A stretch of 19,332 bases of DNA, from contig CADBUD010000016.1 of NCBI GenBank assembly GCA_902797785.1, positions 1-19,332 on the forward strand, in the 5' to 3' direction. Positions 14,863 through 19,332 of this stretch are shown in pieces. Within the stretch, counting starts at the first letter, position 1; the number at the start of each line of letters is the position of its first letter. A program made the translations under genes and the position numbers. This stretch comes from an uncultured Lachnospiraceae bacterium (GTDB lineage Bacteria; Bacillota; Clostridia; Lachnospirales; Lachnospiraceae). The notes beneath the pieces are model-generated. The model was not told the origin of the DNA. It made no database searches and saw nothing but the letters and a program-made list of their open reading frames with translations.

Positions 14863-14925
14863 ATTGTAACCATTCAACATTACAGTAAATCCTTTATGGA
14901 AAAAACGTCAAGGAGAAGGTTTTTT

Positions 14926-16317
14926 ATGGAGGATAAGAATCAAACGGAACAAAAGGAATATCATTTTATTACCGAGAAACGAAAAAAAAGGCCAATGGAC
15001 AAACGAAAGGCTCTGGGAAGGCTGTTGAACACTGTCGCCATGGCAATCCTCTTTGGATTTGTCTCCTGCTTCGTCTTTGTTTTGTCCATGCCGCACTTTG
15101 AAAGCTTTATTCAAGAGGATGACCCACCCACGATCACGATTCCAAGAGATACCTATGAGGAATTAGAAAAAAACTATACCAGCGGGGAAACACCCGGGGA
15201 GAAATCAGAACAGAATGATTCTACTTCTTCTGATTCCGCAGATTCCAAAAAGGATTCTTCCCCCGATGATGATACAGAGTCCCAAAAAGAAAAAAACCAA
15301 AAACAAAAAACCGTATATCTGACAGAGATACAGTCCATGGGAATCGAGGGCTATGAGCAGCTCCAAAAGGAAATCTTTAAGATTGGCTCAGATGCTGAAA
15401 AATCCCTGGTCATTGTCACCGGAGTCTCAAAGGATATTGATGTCTTTGAGAAAAGCTACGAGAACCGTGGAAGCATCTCCGGTATCATCATCGCCAATAC
15501 CGGAACAGAGCTCCTCATCCTGACGGAAAAAAGTATTTTAGAAGATGCCAGCCAGATTCATGTCACCTTCCTTGACAACACAACTGCTGACGCTCAATTG
15601 AAAAAAACCGACAACAGCACGGGGCTTGCCGTTCTGGGGGTTTCCCTGTCTGAAATAGAAAAAGAGACTCTGGAAGAAATAGAGACAGCCGCACTGGGAA
15701 ATTCCTATCTGACCTCTCAGGGCGATTTGATGATCGCTGTCGGCACCTCCTCCGGGGAACAGCATATTCTTTCCATGGGCGTGGCAACCTCTGTAAAGGA
15801 CATCTTTTCTTCTCCGGATAAGGACTATACCATAATCCGGACAAATATCACCGGACTGGGAAAGGAAAATGGATTTTTGATGAATTCCAGCGGAGAAATC
15901 ATTGGACTGATCCTCCCCGGTTTTTTCTCTTCGGAAACGGAAAGTGTGATGGCTCTTTCTATATCCGAATGCAAGGGAATCATCGAACGGCTCTCCAATA
16001 ATAAGTCTATTTCCTATTTCGGGATTTATGGGACGAACATTACCGAAGCGGTTGCTAAGGAACATGATTTTCCTGTGACGCACGGGGTCTATGTTATGTC
16101 CTCGATTGCAGATTCGCCCGGGATGAATGCCGGTATTCAAAAAGGAGATCTGATTACAGATATTGACGACGAAGAAATCCATTCGATGCAGGAATTTTCT
16201 GAATATATTCATTCCCACGATAAGGGGGATGTCCTGCATGTGACACTACAGCGTCTGGGAAGGGAAGAATATAAAGAAATGGAATTTGATGTAACACTCG
16301 AAGATCAGCCACAATAA
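14926..16317 (+). CDS. HtrA-like membrane-anchored PDZ protein, predicted pseudoprotease
   Basis: 463 residues from ATG 14926, with AAGGAG (14910-14915) 10 bases upstream. A longer frame reaches 14794, but its first part is translated repeat III, so it is rejected. Cytoplasmic basic N-terminus, one membrane helix (about 33-54), an acidic Ser/Asp/Lys linker (65-130), a trypsin-like domain of the HtrA type (about 155-355) and a C-terminal PDZ domain (about 370-455: SIADSPGMNAGIQKGDLITDIDDEEI). Alignment by eye to the HtrA motifs gives LILTEKSIL where TNNHV should be (His to Ser203), STGLAVL where TDLAVL should be (Asp to Gly233), and GKENGFLMN where GNSGGPLVN should be (Ser to Glu314). The triad is therefore absent, and the protein probably binds rather than cleaves exported or wall proteins. 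It is 18 bases from yhaM. Confidence 0.85.
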   Translation: MEDKNQTEQKEYHFITEKRKKRPMDKRKALGRLLNTVAMAILFGFVSCFVFVLSMPHFESFIQEDDPPTITIPRDTYEELEKNYTSGETPGEKSEQNDSTSSDSADSKKDSSPDDDTESQKEKNQKQKTVYLTEIQSMGIEGYEQLQKEIFKIGSDAEKSLVIVTGVSKDIDVFEKSYENRGSISGIIIANTGTELLILTEKSILEDASQIHVTFLDNTTADAQLKKTDNSTGLAVLGVSLSEIEKETLEEIETAALGNSYLTSQGDLMIAVGTSSGEQHILSMGVATSVKDIFSSPDKDYTIIRTNITGLGKENGFLMNSSGEIIGLILPGFFSSETESVMALSISECKGIIERLSNNKSISYFGIYGTNITEAVAKEHDFPVTHGVYVMSSIADSPGMNAGIQKGDLITDIDDEEIHSMQEFSEYIHSHDKGDVLHVTLQRLGREEYKEMEFDVTLEDQPQ

Positions 16318-16335
16318 GAAAGGAATTATGACATC

Positions 16336-17283
16336 ATGAAATATATCCAAGACATTCACGAAGGAGATCGCATCAGTGATATTTACCTATGCAAACAAAA
16401 ACAGTCTGCTATTACCAAAAACGGAAAGCCTTACGAAATCGTGACCCTGCAGGACAAAACAGGGGTACTGGACTCTAAAATCTGGGAGCCGTCTTCTCCG
16501 GGAATCAATGATTTTTCCGCGATGGATTATGTATTTGTCACCGGTAGGGTCATCAGCTTTCAGGGAAATCTACAGTTAAATATTGAGCGCCTGCGTACGG
16601 CAAAACCGGAGGAATATCAGGCAGAGGATTATCTTCCGGTCAGCGAAAAAAATATCGATCAAATGTACCAGGAAATTTTAGACCGGATCGAGAAGTTCAA
16701 AAATCCCTATCTAAAACAGCTTTCCGAAAGCTTCTTTAAAAATGACTCCTTTGCCCGCGCCTTTAAATTTCATTCCGCAGCAAAGTCCGTTCACCATGGA
16801 TTTGTTGGCGGCCTGTTGGAACACACCTTAAACGTCACAAAAATGTGCGAGCAATACTGTGAACTATATCCGATGTTAAAACGGGATCTTCTGGTCACAG
16901 CAGCGATTTTTCATGATGTTGGAAAGCTAAAAGAAATTTCCAGATTCCCCCTTAATGATTATACGGACGAGGGACAGCTGATCGGGCACATTGTCATTGG
17001 ATATCAGATGCTGGCAGATCGAATTGCGCAGATTGATGGATTTCCAAAGCAGCTGGAGCATGAACTTCTCCACTGTATTCTCTCCCATCATGGCGAGTTA
17101 GAATATGGCTCTCCTAAAAAACCAGCCTTAATGGAGGCTTTTGCTCTCAGTCTCGCAGATAATACAGATGCCAAACTGGAAACCTTACGTGAAGCGTTTC
17201 GCTCTCTTCCCAAGGACAATGTCCAGTGGCAGGGCTATCATCGTTTTTTGGAAACAAATATCCGTCAGACAGGTGAATTATAG
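16336..17283 (+). CDS. yhaM: 3'-5' exoribonuclease, YhaM type
   Basis: 315 residues, close to the length of B. subtilis YhaM, with the same order: an N-terminal OB fold (about 8-88: KNGKPYEIVTLQDKTGVLDS, then SFQGNLQLNIERLR) and an HD phosphohydrolase-type domain (about 145-285). Metal ligands expected of the HD family are visible: His163 in LLEHTLNV, His193-Asp194 in FHDVGKLKE, His218 in LIGHIVIG and His251-His252 in LSHHGELEYGSP. The enzyme trims RNA 3' ends with manganese or magnesium and also affects DNA metabolism in some species. It lies between the HtrA-like gene and rlmD, 18 and 32 bases away, in a probable operon. Confidence 0.92.
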   Translation: MKYIQDIHEGDRISDIYLCKQKQSAITKNGKPYEIVTLQDKTGVLDSKIWEPSSPGINDFSAMDYVFVTGRVISFQGNLQLNIERLRTAKPEEYQAEDYLPVSEKNIDQMYQEILDRIEKFKNPYLKQLSESFFKNDSFARAFKFHSAAKSVHHGFVGGLLEHTLNVTKMCEQYCELYPMLKRDLLVTAAIFHDVGKLKEISRFPLNDYTDEGQLIGHIVIGYQMLADRIAQIDGFPKQLEHELLHCILSHHGELEYGSPKKPALMEAFALSLADNTDAKLETLREAFRSLPKDNVQWQGYHRFLETNIRQTGEL

Positions 17284-17303
17284 AAAACAAATCTAATCAT
17301 ATC

Positions 17304-17310
17304 GGGGTGA
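17304..17310 (+). promoter_or_regulatory. Ribosome binding site that fixes the TTG start of rlmD
   Basis: GGGGTGA lies 5 bases before TTG at 17316-17318. The in-frame GTG at 17307 lies inside this same sequence and would itself lack a Shine-Dalgarno site, so TTG is preferred. Confidence 0.7.
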
Positions 17311-17315
17311 TACAT

Positions 17316-18707
17316 TTGGAAAAAAATGAAATATACGAAGTAGAAATTGTAGATATCAGCGTAGACGGCTCCGGAATCGGAAAAGTCGATGGCATCGCCT
17401 TATTCATCAAGGATGCTGTCATCGGCGATGTCGTCAAAGCAAAAATCATGAAGATGAAAAAAAAATATGGCTTTGCCAGGCTCATGGAAATCGTCACTCC
17501 ATCTCCTCACCGCGTAGAGCCGCGATGCGAGCTCCATCGCCAGTGCGGAGGATGTCAGATCCAGACCTTGGACTATCCGGAGCAGCTGCGTTTCAAACAG
17601 AAAAAAGTCGAGGATCATTTAAAGATCATCGGAAAATTCGAGGACTGCACCGTCGAACCTGTCATTGGGATGGAGGAACCCTTTCGCTACCGCAACAAGT
17701 CCCAGTTCCCTGTTGCCAGGAGCAAAGGCAGTAAAAACGGAGCGGAAGGAAAGCTGGTCAGTGGATTCTATGCGCTTCGCACCCACGACATTATTCCGAC
17801 CAAGGACTGTCAGATCGGTATCGAACAAAACGGAAAAATTGTTCAGGCCATTTTACGTTTTATGGAAAAAAATAATATCAGCGCCTACGATGAAACCACC
17901 GGAACCGGACTGGTGCGTCATATTCTGATCCGCTACAGCTTCTCCAGAGAAGAAATCATGGTCTGTCTGGTCATCAATGGAAACGTACTTCCCGAGCAGA
18001 AAAAATTTATTCGGAGCCTGACAAAAATCCCCGGCATGACCAGTATCTGCTTAAGTGTAAATACCGAATGGACCAATGTTATCATGGGCAGGGATATTAT
18101 TTATATCTGGGGAAAACATTATATCACAGATGATATCATGGGCGTAGAATTTCGTATTTCTCCGATTTCTTTCTATCAGATCAATTCCATCCAAACGGAA
18201 AAGCTCTACGAAAAAGCATTAGAGTTTGCCCAATTAAAGCCAGAGGATACGGTGTGGGATCTTTACTGCGGAATCGGTACGATCGGTCTTTGCGCATCTA
18301 GCCGGGTCAAAAAAGTCTATGGTGTCGAAATTGTTTCTGACGCCGTGCGGGATGCCCGCATCAATGCCCAGATCAATCATATCACGAACGCAAAATTCTT
18401 CATCGGAAAAGCCGAAGAAGTACTTCCCAATTTTTATTCCTCTAAGGATCAGGTAGAAAGTGAGCATCCGGATGTCATCATTGTCGATCCGCCGCGTAAA
18501 GGCTGCGACCCGGCGCTGCTTGAGACAATCTTAAAGGTGCAGCCGGATCGGATGGTTTATGTCAGCTGCGATTCTGCGACCTTGGCGAGGGATCTGCGGA
18601 TTCTGGCAGATGGAGGGTATCAGATTTTGAAGGTTCAGCCCTTTGATATGTTTCCTCAGACGGTGCATGTCGAGAGCTGTGTGCTCCTTGAGCGGATGAG
18701 CAACTGA
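17316..18707 (+). CDS. rlmD: 23S rRNA (uracil-5)-methyltransferase, RlmD/RumA family
   Basis: 463 residues from the TTG start. An N-terminal TRAM domain (about 5-58), then the iron-sulfur cysteines Cys71, Cys77, Cys80 and Cys165 (C-x5-C-x2-C plus PTKDCQIG), as in RumA. The methyltransferase fold has WDLYCGIGTIG (314-324), DPPRKG (391-396), the nucleophile Cys418 in VYVSCDS and the catalytic-base position Glu453 in VHVES. It should form 5-methyluridine in 23S rRNA; the exact site, and whether one or two paralogues exist in this genome, cannot be told. The frame stops at TGA 18705-18707 just after the core, but protein-like codons continue in the same frame to 18794 (listed separately). All catalytic residues precede the stop, so the enzyme should work. 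Confidence 0.9.
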   Translation: MEKNEIYEVEIVDISVDGSGIGKVDGIALFIKDAVIGDVVKAKIMKMKKKYGFARLMEIVTPSPHRVEPRCELHRQCGGCQIQTLDYPEQLRFKQKKVEDHLKIIGKFEDCTVEPVIGMEEPFRYRNKSQFPVARSKGSKNGAEGKLVSGFYALRTHDIIPTKDCQIGIEQNGKIVQAILRFMEKNNISAYDETTGTGLVRHILIRYSFSREEIMVCLVINGNVLPEQKKFIRSLTKIPGMTSICLSVNTEWTNVIMGRDIIYIWGKHYITDDIMGVEFRISPISFYQINSIQTEKLYEKALEFAQLKPEDTVWDLYCGIGTIGLCASSRVKKVYGVEIVSDAVRDARINAQINHITNAKFFIGKAEEVLPNFYSSKDQVESEHPDVIIVDPPRKGCDPALLETILKVQPDRMVYVSCDSATLARDLRILADGGYQILKVQPFDMFPQTVHVESCVLLERMSN

Positions 18708-18794
18708 AAAGCAGATTCCTATGTGAAACTGAATGTGAAGATGGAGGATTACTATCGGATCAAGGACTCGAAAGGCGGTGAGGATAATGGATGA
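18708..18794 (+). other. In-frame, protein-like extension after the rlmD stop (28 codons)
   Basis: Reading on in the rlmD frame past TGA 18705-18707 gives KADSYVKLNVKMEDYYRIK, then DSKGGEDNG, and a stop at 18792-18794. The composition is that of a real protein (alternating strand, then acidic/aromatic helix). From memory, similar charged tails follow SNRK at the ends of RNA methyltransferase-type proteins in Clostridia, so SN-TGA-K could be a former SN-CGA-K changed by one C-to-T transition. Alternatively it is the remains of another gene end brought by recombination. It overlaps the Fic start by 8 bases. Whether the tail is ever translated is unknown. Confidence 0.5.
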
Positions 18795-19332
18795 TATCAA
18801 GAAAGATCCTTTTGAGGAATATATAAGGCAATCAGAGCCATCAAAACGTGAATTGGGATATGCCTGGTATACTGCAATGGGGCTTCAGGCAGTCGATGGC
18901 CTCGAGACATCGGACTATTTAAAAAATACTGCAAGAAAAAATATTGAAGGTGAGATTACGCTTTCGGAAGCCGGCAGGCTAATAGAGAGTTATTATGAGG
19001 AATCAAAAGAAAAGGACACTGACAGAACGAAAGAAGCAGATATTGTTTCTGCTCGGATCGCAGCTATTCTTTCAGAAAGTGCATTTACATTTTCATTACC
19101 TCAGTATATCGGAATGCACCGAAGGCTGTTTGATGGGATATATTCCCATGCGGGAAAAATAAGAGATTATAATATTTCCAAGAAAGAGTGGGTACTTGAC
19201 GGAGAATCTGTTCATTACGGTAATGCTTTGGAGCTTCGTGAAATGCTGGATTATGATATTCGTACAGAGAAAGAGTATGAATATCCGTTGAACAGTATTT
19301 CAGCCATCATTCCTCATTTGGCAAAATTTGTA
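18787..19332 (+). CDS. Fic-family protein, N-terminal part (cut by window edge)
   Basis: 182 residues are open to the window end from ATG 18787, with GGTGAGG (18777-18783) just upstream. An N-terminal helical region (about 8-70: GYAWYTAMGLQAVDGLETSD, then NIEGEITLSEAGRLIESYY) resembles the VbhA-like inhibitory module fused in front of many Fic proteins. The Fic core begins near 84 (ADIVSARIAAIL, then YIGMHRRLFDGIY and HAGKIRDYNISKKEWVLDG), the last part being the target-docking flap. Fic enzymes usually transfer AMP to a protein hydroxyl through an HPFx(D/E)GNxR motif, which would lie beyond 19332, so activity cannot be judged. The gene is visibly more A/T-rich in codon choice (ATA, AGA, AAA, TTT) than rlmD, hinting at recent arrival. 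It may be a self-contained toxin, a regulator, or an inactive remnant. Confidence 0.85.
   Translation, partial: MDDIKKDPFEEYIRQSEPSKRELGYAWYTAMGLQAVDGLETSDYLKNTARKNIEGEITLSEAGRLIESYYEESKEKDTDRTKEADIVSARIAAILSESAFTFSLPQYIGMHRRLFDGIYSHAGKIRDYNISKKEWVLDGESVHYGNALELREMLDYDIRTEKEYEYPLNSISAIIPHLAKFV

Noticed and set aside
14794..14925. Longer N-terminus for the HtrA-like protein
   Set aside because: These codons are repeat III and its flank; ATG 14926 has a good ribosome site and leads directly to a basic-then-membrane N-terminus.
18705..18707. TGA in rlmD as a selenocysteine codon
   Set aside because: RlmD-type enzymes have no selenocysteine at this place, the catalytic Cys418 is already present, and no hairpin of the SECIS type follows the TGA.
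1..19332. CRISPR array, rRNA or complete insertion sequence
   Set aside because: No regularly spaced direct repeats, no rRNA-like stretches and no transposase-like frame were found on either strand.

Overview
The window reads as ordinary chromosome from a Clostridia bacterium, most likely a Lachnospiraceae-type gut Firmicute. The evidence is gene content (MutS2 with a Smr domain, YhaM, an RlmD-type methyltransferase with an iron-sulfur cluster, a VanW-domain protein, OmpR/histidine kinase pair, EpsC-like serine acetyltransferase), strong purine-rich ribosome binding sites, TTG and GTG starts, and moderate GC. The genus cannot be named from this sequence alone.

Layout. 1-117: possible tail of an upstream gene. 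333-1205: secreted SGNH-hydrolase-like protein behind a good promoter and a repeat copy. 1274-2209: serine acetyltransferase. 2288-2358: tRNA-Gly(UCC) with its own promoter and terminator. 2438-3786: endonuclease III and a DnaQ-like exonuclease, overlapping by 4 nt. 3816-4457 (minus): a membrane-anchored repeat-type protein. 4480-5072: two same-direction copies of an intergenic repeat around a gene for a 36-residue membrane peptide; the second copy is split by a smaller inverted-repeat element that left an 8-bp target duplication. 5098-9938: a plus-strand run of VanW protein, PurM/HypE-fold protein, Lrp/AsnC regulator, aminotransferase and TrmL, closed by a strong hairpin terminator. 14570 down to 10026 (minus): mutS2, response regulator, histidine kinase. 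14679-18707: a promoter, a third type of inverted-repeat element, then an HtrA-like protein that appears to have lost its catalytic triad, YhaM and RlmD. 18787 to the end: the N-terminal half of a Fic-family protein.

How the genes relate. Most are housekeeping functions for DNA repair, RNA modification and turnover, ribosome rescue and amino-acid metabolism. The regulator and aminotransferase overlap and are probably linked. The three unrelated small inverted-repeat elements (called I, II and III here) sit in leaders, between genes, or at a gene end. None encodes a protein, so they must move, if they still do, with help from elsewhere.

Most worth a second look: the nested element insertion with its target duplication; the in-frame TGA in rlmD followed by 28 protein-like codons that run into the Fic start; and the HtrA-like pseudoprotease. 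I found no CRISPR array, rRNA, complete insertion sequence, prophage module or obvious multi-gene defence system. The Fic gene is the only possible toxin or effector, and it is cut by the window edge.
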